Source of the DNA: Methanomicrobiales archaeon HGW-Methanomicrobiales-1
GTDB taxonomy: Archaea > Halobacteriota > Methanomicrobia > Methanomicrobiales > Methanospirillaceae
DNA length: 64,000 nt
Assembly (NCBI GenBank): GCA_002839675.1
Contig: PGYM01000002.1
Location: forward strand, 352,111 to 416,110
Direction of reading: 5' to 3'
Positions 1 to 8,742 of this stretch are shown piece by piece (position 1 is the stretch's first letter; every line of letters begins with the position of its first letter). A model generated the notes under the pieces. It was not told where the DNA came from. It made no database searches and was given only the letters and a program-made list of their open reading frames with translations. The position numbers were made by a program, and so were the translations under genes.

Positions 1-1136
1 TCCCCGGGAACGAAGAGGGCGGGGTCATCCGGCAGGTCCAGATCCTTGAGGATCGTTCTGGTTGCGGGATTGGCATACGTGATCGTACCGTTTGCGTCGA
101 GCTCGATTATCGCATCCGGGTTCAGTTCCGGGAAACTTGCCAGCCACTGGATTCGCTCTTCTGCAATTTTGCCCTCGGTGATATCATGCGTTACGACCAG
201 GGCCCCGCCGAGGCTCCCCTCGCTGCTCCGGAGGGGAAGGGCGGAGTTGAGGACCACCTTGTGGATGCCACCGGAACACTTGATCTCGATCTGCTCCTCG
301 AGTGTTGTCTCGCCTTTTTCAACCGCTCGTGCCCCAGCCCAGTTACGGGCCTCTATCCGGGCCCCGTCTTCCAGCCGCCAGCACGTGCATTCCGGGAACT
401 TATGGGGGATCCTGGAACAGTTCCTGCCCCAGATCCGCTCCGCTTCCGGGTTGATGGTAGTAACCACACCCTTAGCATCCAGGATCATGACTCCTACCGG
501 AAGAATTTCAATAACGGTTTTTAAGAGCTGCTCGCTTTCGCGCCGGGCCCGTTCTGCCTGCTTGATATCCGTGATGTCGCTGATTGCCACCCGCATTGAA
601 GGTTCGTTGCCGCTGCCGATGAGCCTGACACCTTCCAGCCGGGCATGAAACGGAGGCCGGTCACCCCGCCTGAGCATGAGGGTGGCTGTGTGTTTCTTTT
701 CTGACTGCAGCAGAGTGATGAAATACTGGTCCCAGATCTCCATATCTTCAGGAACAATCCAGGTCCTGAACCGTGCATTGATCAGCCTGCTGCGGTCAAT
801 GCCGAGGAGCACCGCAGCAGACAGGTTCACCTGTGAGATCAGTGCCTTGTCAGTCAGGGTGAGATAGCCAAGAGGGGCGAAATCATACAGGTCGAGGTAC
901 TGGTCCCGGGACTCTTCGAGCTCGAGATGCGCTCTCCGGAGTTCTTCCGCCTGTGTTTCGAGCTCGATCTGGTGCACCTGGAGTTCGTGAATGAGTTCTT
1001 CTGCCGTCTGCCTGGTAAGGTCGGGAGAACGCTTCGTTGCGTGTGCGAGCTGTTCCTCAGCATAATCCCGCAAAGAACGTCCGTTGCCCGGGGTGCCCGT
1101 GTTCTTCGCTTCCGGTCTCTTCTTTCCCGCTGCCAT
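1..1136 (-). CDS. PAS-domain sensor protein (3' part lies beyond the window edge)
   Basis: The reading frame opens at an ATG (1136) and stays open to the left edge, so only about 378 N-terminal residues are seen. A basic linker is followed by the helical stretch 'HELQVHQIELETQAEELR', typical of the N-terminus of archaeal and bacterial PAS sensor kinases. At least two PAS domains follow (around residues 70-190 and 200-320), and a third starts at the edge ('NPDAIIELDANGTITYANP'). Such proteins usually end in a histidine kinase, but that part is outside the window, so kinase activity is only inferred. It starts 14 bases after the CheB-CheR-PAS gene and is probably cotranscribed with it, making the two likely partners in one signalling route. 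Confidence 0.85.
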   Translation of the reverse strand, partial: MAAGKKRPEAKNTGTPGNGRSLRDYAEEQLAHATKRSPDLTRQTAEELIHELQVHQIELETQAEELRRAHLELEESRDQYLDLYDFAPLGYLTLTDKALISQVNLSAAVLLGIDRSRLINARFRTWIVPEDMEIWDQYFITLLQSEKKHTATLMLRRGDRPPFHARLEGVRLIGSGNEPSMRVAISDITDIKQAERARRESEQLLKTVIEILPVGVMILDAKGVVTTINPEAERIWGRNCSRIPHKFPECTCWRLEDGARIEARNWAGARAVEKGETTLEEQIEIKCSGGIHKVVLNSALPLRSSEGSLGGALVVTHDITEGKIAEERIQWLASFPELNPDAIIELDANGTITYANPATRTILKDLDLPDDPALFVPG

Positions 1137-1150
1137 TTTTTGTCCCCTTG

Positions 1151-4100
1151 TCAACCACTCCCGCCGGGTGTGCTGTTCTTCCCTGCACTTCCCGGTGGCG
1201 TAATGTCTTCAATTGCCAGCAGAATGAGATCTGCGGTCTCTGTTTTGCCGGAGATCCGGCGGGCGTTTAACAGCATTTTCCTCTGCCCGATAACCGGGAA
1301 ATCAAACTCAATCCTGAAATTTTCAAAGCTCGTATCCTTTGGCAGCACATCCTCCAGCAGCTCGTGGAGCCGGGGGATGTCCCATTGCCGGTCACCCAGT
1401 GAGTAGAGCGGACGTCCCACGGTCTCTTTGGGGGTAACATGGAATTCCTCGTAGAACGCACGGCTCGCAGACACCACTTCAAACAAACCGTTCAGGATCA
1501 CCAGCGGTTCCCGGATCGTGTTTACGATGTTCTGGGCATAGTCACGGGCAGCCTGTACTTCTGTTTCGACTGCTTTGATGGCGGTGATGTCGGAAAACGT
1601 CAGTACTACACCGTCAATCACGTTCTCCAGCGTACGGTAGGGCATGATGCGGACATGGAACCATTCGTTATTTGTTGTCAGCACCTGCTTCTCCCGGGGG
1701 ATGAGCGAATCAAGTACCGCAGCTGCATCGGGGATCAGATCCTCATCCGGGATCAGGGACCGTATGTCAGCAAGCGGGCGTCCCGTATCCGATGCTGCAA
1801 GCCGGAAAACCCGCAGGGCATCATGGGTGAACCGTCTGATGGCGAGATGGTCATCCAGAAATATCGTCCCGATATTGACGTTCTCCAGCAGGTTCTTCAT
1901 ATCGTTCTGGATATCCGTGAGCTGCTCGATCTTTGCCTGCAGTTCTGCATTCACCGTCACGATCTCTTCATTGACTGACTGGAGTTCCTCTTTTGAGGTC
2001 TCAAGTTCTTCATTGGTGGACTGGAGCTCCTCATTGGTGGACTGGAGCTCTTCATTCGTTGATGTGAGTTCCTCATTTGCTGCCTGCATCTCCTCGATCA
2101 TAGCCTGCAGATTCTCTTTGGTGTACGCAAGGTCCCGCTCCAGCTCCTCTACGCGTTTTATCTCCCCTTTTTTGGTACCACGTTTCGCCGGCCCGTGTTC
2201 CTCCGGGGGAGCCAGTCCGGCCTCCTGGAAACTGATGAGCAGCAGGTCCCGTCCTACATCATTGCCGGCAAGGGACCGAACGATAAGATCAACCCCGTGT
2301 GTGCCGCCATTCGTCCTGACCGGGATGGCCTTTGTGATTACCGGGATCTTCTTTGCCACGGCGTTCTGGATAGCAGAGCGTAAGTCCAGCTGCAGTCCCT
2401 CGCGTGCCATATCGATGACATTCGTGCTTACCTGGCCCTGGGCCGGTTGGAGGTATTTCCCGGTGTCACCATGCACGTAAACGATATTTCCTTCCTCATC
2501 GGTGATCACGGACGGGGGGGCAAAAGACTGGATGAGCACGCGCCGGGTGAGTTCGGCAAAGTTTGTCTTATCTCTCCTGACATCAGCCACTCCTGCTTCC
2601 ATTTCGGGGGGTACACCGGTCCACGCGAACCGACGGGCAACAAGCGTCCTTCCGGACAATGCTGAGGGTTTGGCCGCATAGATCTTCCACTTTTTGTCGA
2701 GCGGGCCAAAGAGATCGGTGAAATTCCCGATGCCTTCGGACGGGCTCAGGAAGAGCACCCCTTCCGGTTTGAGCGCGTAATGGAACGCCGGGATCACCTG
2801 ATTCTGGAGTTCGGCATCAAGGTAGATCAACAGGTTCCGGCAGCTGATCAGGTCCATCCGGGTAAATGGCGGGTCTTTGATCACGTTCTGGATCGCAAAG
2901 ACGACCATCTCCCGGATCTCTTTTTTAATCCGGTAGCCGGTCTCCTCGGTTACAAAGAACCGCCGGAGCCGCTCGGGTGAGACATCGATGGCAATATTTG
3001 CCGGGTACAGGCCCGCCCGTGCGGTCACGATCGCCTCGTCATCGATATCCGTTGCATAGATCTGGAGCTTAAACTCCCGTTTGATCAGATCCATATACTC
3101 GCGGAAGATCATGGCGAGGGAATAGGCCTCTTCTCCGGAGGCGCACCCTGGTACCCAGATCCTTATGACTGAGTTCTCCTCTCTGTCCTTAAACAGCCGG
3201 GGCAGTACCTCGTTGTTCAGGGCTTCAAACGCCTCTTTGTCCCTGAAAAAACTGGTCACGTTGATGAGCAGTTCCTTAAACAGGGTGTGAACCTCTGCGG
3301 GATTTTCCTGGAGGTACCGGGCATATGCATCCTTATCCGTCAGATTATGCACAACCATCCGCCGGTCTATCCGGCGATTGATCGTGCTCTGCTTGTACTG
3401 GGAAAAGTCGTTGCCGGTTCTCGAACGCAGGAGCATCATGATACGCCGCATGGCACTTAGGGTCGCAGGAACCGGGGGAGCCGGGGGAACGCCGGTTTCA
3501 GCAATGGTCCTGACATAGCTGACCAGCTGCTCAGTAATCTTATCGACCGGCAGCACATAGGTGGCAAGGCCGCTCTGGACAGCACTTGAAGGCATGCCGT
3601 CATATTTTGCGGTGGACGGTTCCTGCACAAAGGAAACCCCGCCAGCGCCATGAATTGCCCGGAGCCCAAGGGTGCCATCCGACCCGCTCCCGGACAGGAT
3701 CACGCAGATCGCCCGTTCACCCTGGTCTTCAGCAAGCGACCGGAAGAAGGTGTCTATGGGCAACCGCAGTCCCCGTGCCTGTTCCGGGACACTTAAGTTG
3801 ATTGTGCCATGGAAGATTGCCATGTCCTTGTTGGGCGGAATGATGTAGACGTGGTTCGCCTCGATCTTTATCTGGTCCTCAGCCTCGTGGACCGGCATAT
3901 TGGTATCCCGCTGGAGGATATCGGAGAGCATGCTCGCATGCCCCGGATCAAGGTGAGGCACGAGCACAAACGCCATGTTCCTGTCGGCAGGCATTGTTTT
4001 AAAGAAGAGTTCGAAGGCTTCAAGCCCCCCGGCAGAGGCACCAATGCCAATGATGGGAAAGTTTACTTCAGGTGCATTTTTCTTGTCAGGCTGCCGGGCC

Positions 4101-4177
4101 CTGGTGTTTTGTTTCGGGGAAACTGAATCTTTTCCCGCTCTTCTCTCCGGCAGAACAGGCGTCTGGGTTTTTTTCAT
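1151..4177 (-). CDS. CheB-CheR-PAS fusion signalling protein
   Basis: This 1008-residue protein combines several modules. Residues ~40-225 are a CheB-type methylesterase with the likely catalytic triad Ser48 ('GIGASAGG'), His75 ('VPHLDPGH') and Asp167 ('SGSGSDGT'). Residues ~245-500 are a CheR-type SAM methyltransferase ('DFSQYKQSTINRR', 'WVPGCASGEEAYSLA', 'SCRNLLIYLD'). Residues ~685-775 are a long coiled coil built from 'STNEELQ' repeats. Two PAS domains follow, at ~775-880 and ~890-990. No receiver domain precedes CheB, as usual for this fusion family. No chemoreceptor, cheA or cheW is visible nearby, so a role in chemotaxis is uncertain; control of the neighbouring PAS protein is an alternative. 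Confidence 0.93.
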   Translation of the reverse strand: MKKTQTPVLPERRAGKDSVSPKQNTRARQPDKKNAPEVNFPIIGIGASAGGLEAFELFFKTMPADRNMAFVLVPHLDPGHASMLSDILQRDTNMPVHEAEDQIKIEANHVYIIPPNKDMAIFHGTINLSVPEQARGLRLPIDTFFRSLAEDQGERAICVILSGSGSDGTLGLRAIHGAGGVSFVQEPSTAKYDGMPSSAVQSGLATYVLPVDKITEQLVSYVRTIAETGVPPAPPVPATLSAMRRIMMLLRSRTGNDFSQYKQSTINRRIDRRMVVHNLTDKDAYARYLQENPAEVHTLFKELLINVTSFFRDKEAFEALNNEVLPRLFKDREENSVIRIWVPGCASGEEAYSLAMIFREYMDLIKREFKLQIYATDIDDEAIVTARAGLYPANIAIDVSPERLRRFFVTEETGYRIKKEIREMVVFAIQNVIKDPPFTRMDLISCRNLLIYLDAELQNQVIPAFHYALKPEGVLFLSPSEGIGNFTDLFGPLDKKWKIYAAKPSALSGRTLVARRFAWTGVPPEMEAGVADVRRDKTNFAELTRRVLIQSFAPPSVITDEEGNIVYVHGDTGKYLQPAQGQVSTNVIDMAREGLQLDLRSAIQNAVAKKIPVITKAIPVRTNGGTHGVDLIVRSLAGNDVGRDLLLISFQEAGLAPPEEHGPAKRGTKKGEIKRVEELERDLAYTKENLQAMIEEMQAANEELTSTNEELQSTNEELQSTNEELETSKEELQSVNEEIVTVNAELQAKIEQLTDIQNDMKNLLENVNIGTIFLDDHLAIRRFTHDALRVFRLAASDTGRPLADIRSLIPDEDLIPDAAAVLDSLIPREKQVLTTNNEWFHVRIMPYRTLENVIDGVVLTFSDITAIKAVETEVQAARDYAQNIVNTIREPLVILNGLFEVVSASRAFYEEFHVTPKETVGRPLYSLGDRQWDIPRLHELLEDVLPKDTSFENFRIEFDFPVIGQRKMLLNARRISGKTETADLILLAIEDITPPGSAGKNSTPGGSG

Positions 4178-4649
4178 AGTCCAACACCATTTGGATACGT
4201 TATGCGGGCATACACCAGTTCATCCATCCTGCGCAATTATTCCGGTACGCGGTAACGATAGTTGCTCCTGTGTGTTTGCCATCACCGGAGCGAGTTATGG
4301 TGAAATTTCACCTTCCATTCTGGATTTTTCATAAATTTTCGTAACGATCTTACGGGGACTGCTTATTAACGAGAATGTGGGGTATTGGGTCTTAATGATT
4401 ATGGTGGGGAGGAGTGTCTTCCCCGTTTCAGGGTACGGGAGTGGGACCATTGTCTGTTTCCGGTGAACAGCAGGATACGGAAATATGAGAACCGGTATTT
4501 ATAAATCGAAAGGGCGATGACGATCGTTTATGCAGGTATAACCCTGGTGCAGATGATCACGATCAAGGGACTCGTGAAGGTGCTGACAGCATGGGTGTAC
4601 TTCAATCCCGGTTGGCTGAAACGCAATTGGTGTAAGGGGATATGGATAC
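4178..4649. other. Intergenic region between divergent genes, with a palindrome and promoters
   Basis: This 472-base gap separates two divergently transcribed genes. It holds the perfect 14-bp palindrome GGTGAAATTTCACC (4299-4312), an AT-rich box around 4325-4340, and a TATA box TTTATAAAT (4498-4506) on the plus strand that would start transcription near 4528. A small plus-strand reading frame (4517-4663) overlaps the start of the next gene. No RNA gene is recognised. Confidence 0.5.
4299..4312. promoter_or_regulatory. Perfect 14-bp palindrome, possible operator
   Basis: GGTGAAATTTCACC is identical to its reverse complement. It lies about 122 bases upstream of the CheB-CheR-PAS start codon and about 190 bases before the TATA box of the divergent gene. 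A dimeric regulator could bind it, but none is identified. Confidence 0.35.
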
Positions 4650-4663
4650 ATGCAAAACGATAA
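4517..4663 (+). CDS. Possible 48-residue small protein or leader ORF
   Basis: An ATG at 4517 opens a 48-codon frame ending in TAA at 4661-4663, which overlaps the ATG of the next gene (4650) by 14 bases. The predicted peptide begins MTIVYAGITLVQM and ends WIHAKR; it is partly hydrophobic and basic at its C-terminus. The TATA box at 4498-4506 predicts a transcript start near 4528, inside the frame, so an internal ATG at 4553 is the more likely start if it is translated at all. It could be a translational leader or a chance frame. Confidence 0.25.
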   Translation: MTIVYAGITLVQMITIKGLVKVLTAWVYFNPGWLKRNWCKGIWIHAKR

Positions 4664-5201
4664 CGAACAGAAAAACAACGGTGCATCGGTAACGTTCCGG
4701 ACAATTGCTCATTTCTACGACCCGGATGATCCAACACCCGAGAACAACCGGGAACTCTCGGACCGGGCCGAGGAGAAGATCTTCCGGGAAGTGCTGGACG
4801 TGGGATCCCAGATGGGTCACTGCGATCAGATAGAGATCGCTCTCCCCCAGTCCGAGATGACATCCGAACGGCAAGCCGCGATCCCTTCTTCGATCCGGTC
4901 CCATTTCCGGTCACGTGCGGGTGAGGTGCAGCGGGATATGCGGCTTACCCAGAAAGTTGGTCTCCGCGAGTTCCGGCTGACGCTTGCAGTTTGTATTCCC
5001 TCGTTTATCGGCATAGCCATCTGTTCCCAGTTCAAAGGAGATCCTCTCGTAGAAGTGATCGAGAACGTGCTGGTGATCTTCTGCTGGGTGACGATCTGGC
5101 AGCCATTCCAGTCGCTCGTGTTCGACCGGTGGACCCAGTCCGAAACGGCAAAAGTTTACCGGAAGATTGCGGAGATGGCAATCAGCGTGAGGGCGGCGTA
5201 A
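4650..5201 (+). CDS. Membrane protein of unknown function, two predicted helices
   Basis: I do not recognise this 183-residue protein. The first ~110 residues are polar and charged and look cytoplasmic. Two hydrophobic segments follow at about residues 109-127 ('RLTLAVCIPSFIGIAICSQ') and 135-157 ('VIENVLVIFCWVTIWQPF'), with a short basic tail. A weak ribosome-binding site (AAGGGG) lies before the ATG. It stands alone, divergent from the CheB-CheR-PAS gene and followed by a gene with its own spacing, so context gives no function. Confidence 0.75.
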   Translation: MQNDNEQKNNGASVTFRTIAHFYDPDDPTPENNRELSDRAEEKIFREVLDVGSQMGHCDQIEIALPQSEMTSERQAAIPSSIRSHFRSRAGEVQRDMRLTQKVGLREFRLTLAVCIPSFIGIAICSQFKGDPLVEVIENVLVIFCWVTIWQPFQSLVFDRWTQSETAKVYRKIAEMAISVRAA

Positions 5202-5309
5202 CTACTTTTTTTCAGAGCCCTGTTAAAAAAATCCATAATGTTTTATTTTTCGGGCACAGTTCTGGAAATAATTAAATCCCACGCGATCGTTAATCGAAGA
5301 TGATCTTCT

Positions 5310-5852
5310 ATGGAAGTTGAAATTCTGACAAAAGGCGGACTTCTGGCCCGCGGTATCTTTGCTCTGATAATAGGGATCCTGTGCTTTACCCTCCCGGTGG
5401 GGATGCAGGCAATATTTGCCTACATCATCGGGATTTTCTTATTGATCATTTCAATGGTAACCGGAGCAATCTCTCTAAGCGAGTCCGGCAAGGTGCACTG
5501 GGGTGTGCTCATCCTGTCAATTATCGGTGTGATCATTGCCCTCCTCATGTTCATATCGCCCTTTGCGATGTTCTTTGCCCTGACCATCCTGATCGCGGCA
5601 TGGGCGATCATCACGGGAATTGCAGAACTGGCCATTGCCTACTCCTTAAAGGAACTGCCATTCCGGGTCCTGCTGGGTATCAGCGGGTTTTTCGCCGTTC
5701 TTTTCGGGATCCTGATCGGCTTTGCCCCGATCCCAACCGAGGGATCGGTTGTCTTAATCCTGCTCGTGGGCATCTACTGCCTGTTCCTGGGGATTATCAG
5801 CATCATCGCCGGCCTGTTCATGAAGAAAGGTGAAACGGTCGTAGCGTTCTGA
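5310..5852 (+). CDS. HdeD/DUF308-family membrane protein
   Basis: The 180-residue protein is almost entirely hydrophobic, with six predicted membrane helices in three hairpins. It has the internal repetition of HdeD/DUF308 proteins: 'ARGIFALIIGILCFTLPVG', 'LSIIGVIIALLMFISPFAMF', 'VLLGISGFFAVLFGILIG'. In enteric bacteria HdeD is linked to acid resistance; in archaea the role is unknown and should not be transferred. The ATG fits the family N-terminus. It appears monocistronic: 108 bases from the preceding gene and followed at once by a hairpin with a T-run. Confidence 0.88.
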   Translation: MEVEILTKGGLLARGIFALIIGILCFTLPVGMQAIFAYIIGIFLLIISMVTGAISLSESGKVHWGVLILSIIGVIIALLMFISPFAMFFALTILIAAWAIITGIAELAIAYSLKELPFRVLLGISGFFAVLFGILIGFAPIPTEGSVVLILLVGIYCLFLGIISIIAGLFMKKGETVVAF

Positions 5853-5862
5853 AACGTGTGAG

Positions 5863-5905
5863 ATCCTATCCCATTTGGGATAGGATTATCTTTTTTCTTT
5901 TTTTT
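5863..5905 (+). terminator. Hairpin plus T-run terminator after the HdeD-like gene
   Basis: Perfect inverted repeat ATCCTATCCCA / TGGGATAGGAT (5863-5873 and 5876-5886) followed by two T-runs (5891-5896 and 5898-5905). It begins 11 bases after the stop codon. Archaea terminate mainly on T-runs, and the hairpin may also protect the mRNA 3' end. Confidence 0.75.
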
Positions 5906-6091
5906 GTTCTGTCACCGTAGCAGGCAGTTGGATATTTTACAATTCTTAAAAAAACCGGGATAGTATAAACGGAGTTGAAAGGATCACCCGCGTAATCTTC
6001 AGAGAACACGAACGGATTGATAAAACCAAGATTTCTCCAGAGCAAAAAAGATTTTAAAAAAGAATTAGCTGCCGGTTATCCCTTGCAGGAA

Positions 6092-6538
6092 TTATGCCTT
6101 GGCCGGGAACAAGCGGTCAACATACGGTGCTGCACCAACAAGGATTGCACCAACAAAAAGCACTATCCATGCATACCCGAAGCTGACGAAGCCTGCGGCA
6201 AACGATGCGATGATTCCCATATCCTTGATGCTGTTATAACCGGTTATCGCATCTACGAAAAAGACAAGGATCGTAATGAAGACCGCGAATCCGGCTCCCT
6301 GGGCTTCCGGAATTTTCTTTACCATGAGGAGGCCGATAATAACCAGTGCGGTAAGGATTAACGCTCCACCGTAAATGGCAAACCCGGCTGTCATAAAAGT
6401 GACCGACAGTGTTTTTCCCAGAATGGTAAGGGAAAATAACGGGACAAAACATCCAATAATGAGAAGGACTGCACCGATGATTCCCACGATCTGGGCCTTT
6501 GAGACCCCGCAAATACTACAGTTTTCCATGCGGTTCAT
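6092..6538 (-). CDS. Small polytopic membrane protein, unknown function
   Basis: This 148-residue protein has four predicted membrane helices (about residues 16-36, 45-70, 80-98 and 108-135). A short N-terminus carries a Cys pair ('NCSICG') that could be half of a metal site or a disulfide; no second pair is present. Glycine-rich helices resemble small archaeal membrane proteins annotated only as hypothetical. The ATG at 6529 is an alternative start. It lies downstream of the six-helix protein on the same strand, 125 bases away, so co-transcription is uncertain. Confidence 0.75.
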   Translation of the reverse strand: MNRMENCSICGVSKAQIVGIIGAVLLIIGCFVPLFSLTILGKTLSVTFMTAGFAIYGGALILTALVIIGLLMVKKIPEAQGAGFAVFITILVFFVDAITGYNSIKDMGIIASFAAGFVSFGYAWIVLFVGAILVGAAPYVDRLFPAKA

Positions 6539-6663
6539 TTTTGTTTTTGATTATTAAAGGGTATGGATTTTCCGAATTCGGGGAAAACATCCGATCTTTT
6601 TTCTGATGTGAAAAAATGCCGCTGGAAATTTATCCATTTTTACCGGGAAAACCCGAATGCATT

Positions 6664-7770
6664 TTAGTGTTTTTTTTCCACGATATATCCCTTGATGGCA
6701 GTCAGGGTCGTGCTGTCCATCATCACCGAGAAGTCGAGGTCTACTACAAAGACCGGGAATATCCCGGCAAGCGAATTCCTCTTGATGATGAAGATCTTGG
6801 ATTCGAGCAGCTGGGCACTTATGTCAAACGGGTTCTGGTCCGCATCGGTCGTGGACGGGTTCGATTCCTCCCGGTCAAGGAGCTCCTGTAACGATTGTTC
6901 CTTGAAATCAAAGAGCCGGTCTGCCATTGTCCTGCTGGTGATACCGTGGATATACCGGATAATGAAATACTGGCTGAAGGCGATGACGGCCAAGAGGGCG
7001 AACAGGTGCCCGAGCTCGGCCAGCTGGGACTCGTTTAAAAAGGCGTTCAGGGTAACGCCCGGCAGGTAGATGATGGTGGTCAGGAACAGGAATATGGCAA
7101 GCAGGAATCCGAAGATAAACACTGCTGCGACCAGCTGGGGTGGCAGTCTCTGACGGTGCAGTGTCCGTTTCGCCTTCTCCACTTTCTTTACATACGTAGT
7201 CGAGAAAGGTTCCACCTTCCAGACCAGCAGGTAAAAGGTTACGATAATAGCACACTGGGCAATCACGATAAGCGTGGTGCTGAGCGGGAGTCCCCGGGTG
7301 AAATGGATGAGGGCAAACACGATGTCGATGGAGAAGATCAGCCCGATCCCAAGTGACAGGGCCCGACTGTTCATGAAAAGGGAGTTGATAAACAGCCGGG
7401 TAAACCGGGTGGTCCCGGAGGTGACCCCGATTTCCTTAAGCCATGCATGGAACTTTGATAAGTCCGCTGCCGGAAGGCTTGTGCCCTGGAAATTTGTCGG
7501 GATCAGCAGTGTGATAAAATAATACATATTGAGGTAGAAGCTGGCTGCAATGAAAAGCCCGAAATAATCCGGACGGACGAGAGAGAAGATCACGTTAGTG
7601 AAAATGCACACCAGAAGGATGAGAAGATGTATTCCCGTGTGGCCCCTCGGTGTCATCAGCCCGGCCCGATTCTGCTGAACGGCAGCCAGTTCGTTGCTGA
7701 TAATCTCCCGGAGGGGAATTTCGCTCTCGGTTCCTGAGTTCATCGTGCCGGCAGTCAACGGTGTCACCAT
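6664..7770 (-). CDS. Six-helix membrane protein, unknown function
   Basis: The 368-residue protein has about six predicted membrane helices (residues ~46-64, 70-92, 136-160, 165-186, 213-240 and 252-270) and a cytoplasmic C-terminal half with an acidic linker. I recognise no catalytic motif or family. The ATG at 7743 is an alternative start. It follows the coiled-coil operon on the same strand after 139 bases and could belong to the same functional block, but that is inference from position. Confidence 0.75.
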   Translation of the reverse strand: MVTPLTAGTMNSGTESEIPLREIISNELAAVQQNRAGLMTPRGHTGIHLLILLVCIFTNVIFSLVRPDYFGLFIAASFYLNMYYFITLLIPTNFQGTSLPAADLSKFHAWLKEIGVTSGTTRFTRLFINSLFMNSRALSLGIGLIFSIDIVFALIHFTRGLPLSTTLIVIAQCAIIVTFYLLVWKVEPFSTTYVKKVEKAKRTLHRQRLPPQLVAAVFIFGFLLAIFLFLTTIIYLPGVTLNAFLNESQLAELGHLFALLAVIAFSQYFIIRYIHGITSRTMADRLFDFKEQSLQELLDREESNPSTTDADQNPFDISAQLLESKIFIIKRNSLAGIFPVFVVDLDFSVMMDSTTLTAIKGYIVEKKH

Positions 7771-7909
7771 AGTGCTTGGGATTCACTGCGTTTGGTTCTC
7801 AGGCCATTAAACGTAGTGGAATTTTTGTTTTCCCGGATCTGTCCCAGGAGTTCTCCTGTTCTGTACAGTTAGTAAACCAATGGGAAAAAAGATTATCGGG
7901 AATCTGATC

Positions 7910-8212
7910 TTAGCCCTTCATTGTATGAATTTTAATGATCCCGGCACAGGATTTGCAGGTATAATATTCATCCTTCCAGCAGGCATCGCACGCCCATCGC
8001 CCGCAGAGAACACACTGGCGGAGCTCTGAGATCGTATGGGGAGTTGAGCAGAGATCACACATGTAACGGGCGAAACTGCCGGGGTCCTTTATGGGAGGCT
8101 CCCCTTGTTTGCGCATCACGGTGATCTCTTTTTTCAGCTCGCGGAGGTGATCGGGAGATTCATTACTTTTTGGAGCTGCCTTTCCGGGCAAGCTCTTTTT
8201 CCAGAGTGTCAA
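7910..8212 (-). CDS. Small Cys-rich zinc-binding protein, last gene of the coiled-coil operon
   Basis: About 100 residues with a basic N-terminus and a C-terminal half rich in CxxC pairs: 'CDLCSTPHTISELRQC', 'CVLCGRWACDACW' and 'YTCKSCAG'. The spacing resembles a treble-clef or B-box/RING-like double zinc site. With the ATG at 8212 the gene overlaps the upstream gene by 50 bases; the ATG at 8118 would remove the overlap and keep all cysteines. A scaffold or nucleic-acid-binding role is possible. Its place at the end of a tight operon of coiled-coil proteins suggests it acts with them. Confidence 0.7.
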   Translation of the reverse strand: MTLWKKSLPGKAAPKSNESPDHLRELKKEITVMRKQGEPPIKDPGSFARYMCDLCSTPHTISELRQCVLCGRWACDACWKDEYYTCKSCAGIIKIHTMKG

Positions 8213-8519
8213 GACGTGCCTCCAGGGTTGACAATGTGGTCTGCATCCCAGACTCGTATTTCTTTAATTCAGCGAGACGCGCTTCGTCGTTTTCGATCTC
8301 CTTGTAGTGCTGTTCCTTAAACTGCTGGAGTTTCGGGTGGGAGACCAGCTGCCATTCCTCAACCATGTGCTGGAAACGGCGGTCAAGGTACTCGTCCACC
8401 CGGCTCTCCACCGGGCGGTCGAGCGAGATATCGCCCTTTGCGCCCCGGATAAAGTAATAGATCAGGAAAATAATCGCACACAATACAATGACGATGATGA
8501 TGAATTCCAGTAAGTCCAT
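8163..8519 (-). CDS. Membrane-anchored coiled-coil protein with the EEW(D/Q)L motif
   Basis: 118 residues: an N-terminal membrane helix (residues ~4-25, 'LLEFIIIVIVLCAIIFLIYY'), then a soluble coiled coil. The segment 'YLDRRFQHMVEEWQLVS' (around 42-58) matches the two adjacent upstream genes at the same relative place. The second half has heptads of Leu, Glu and Lys ('TLSTLEARLDTLEKELA'). It starts 1 base after the stop of the preceding gene, so translation is coupled. I know no family name. It looks like the membrane-attached member of a small paralogous set that could form hetero-oligomeric coiled coils on the inner membrane face. Confidence 0.8.
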   Translation of the reverse strand: MDLLEFIIIVIVLCAIIFLIYYFIRGAKGDISLDRPVESRVDEYLDRRFQHMVEEWQLVSHPKLQQFKEQHYKEIENDEARLAELKKYESGMQTTLSTLEARLDTLEKELARKGSSKK

Positions 8520-8520
8520 C

Positions 8521-8742
8521 TCAGATCATCCCCTTGAGTTTATTGGCACGGTTTTCAAGCTCGGTGAGCTTGTCCGCTGCTGCCTGCCCGAATGCTTTCA
8601 GCCGGGGGACCTCCCGCTCGATCGAATCCAGGCGATCCGTGAAGTTTGCGAGATCTGTTCTGGTGGCAAGATCCCATTCGTCAACGATATTGTTCATCCT
8701 GCGATCAACATACGCATTCAGGTACGTGTCCATGCCGATCAT
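8521..8742 (-). CDS. Small coiled-coil protein with the EEWDL-type motif
   Basis: 73 residues, all predicted helical, without a membrane segment. 'YVDRRMNNIVDEWDLAT' near the N-terminus aligns with both neighbours, followed by a heptad-rich region ('RLDSIEREVPRLKAF', 'KLTELENRANKLKGM'). The start codon overlaps the upstream stop as ATGA. It is the shortest member of the set and reads as the bare conserved core, so this core is probably the functional unit for pairing with the other two. Confidence 0.78.
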   Translation of the reverse strand: MIGMDTYLNAYVDRRMNNIVDEWDLATRTDLANFTDRLDSIEREVPRLKAFGQAAADKLTELENRANKLKGMI

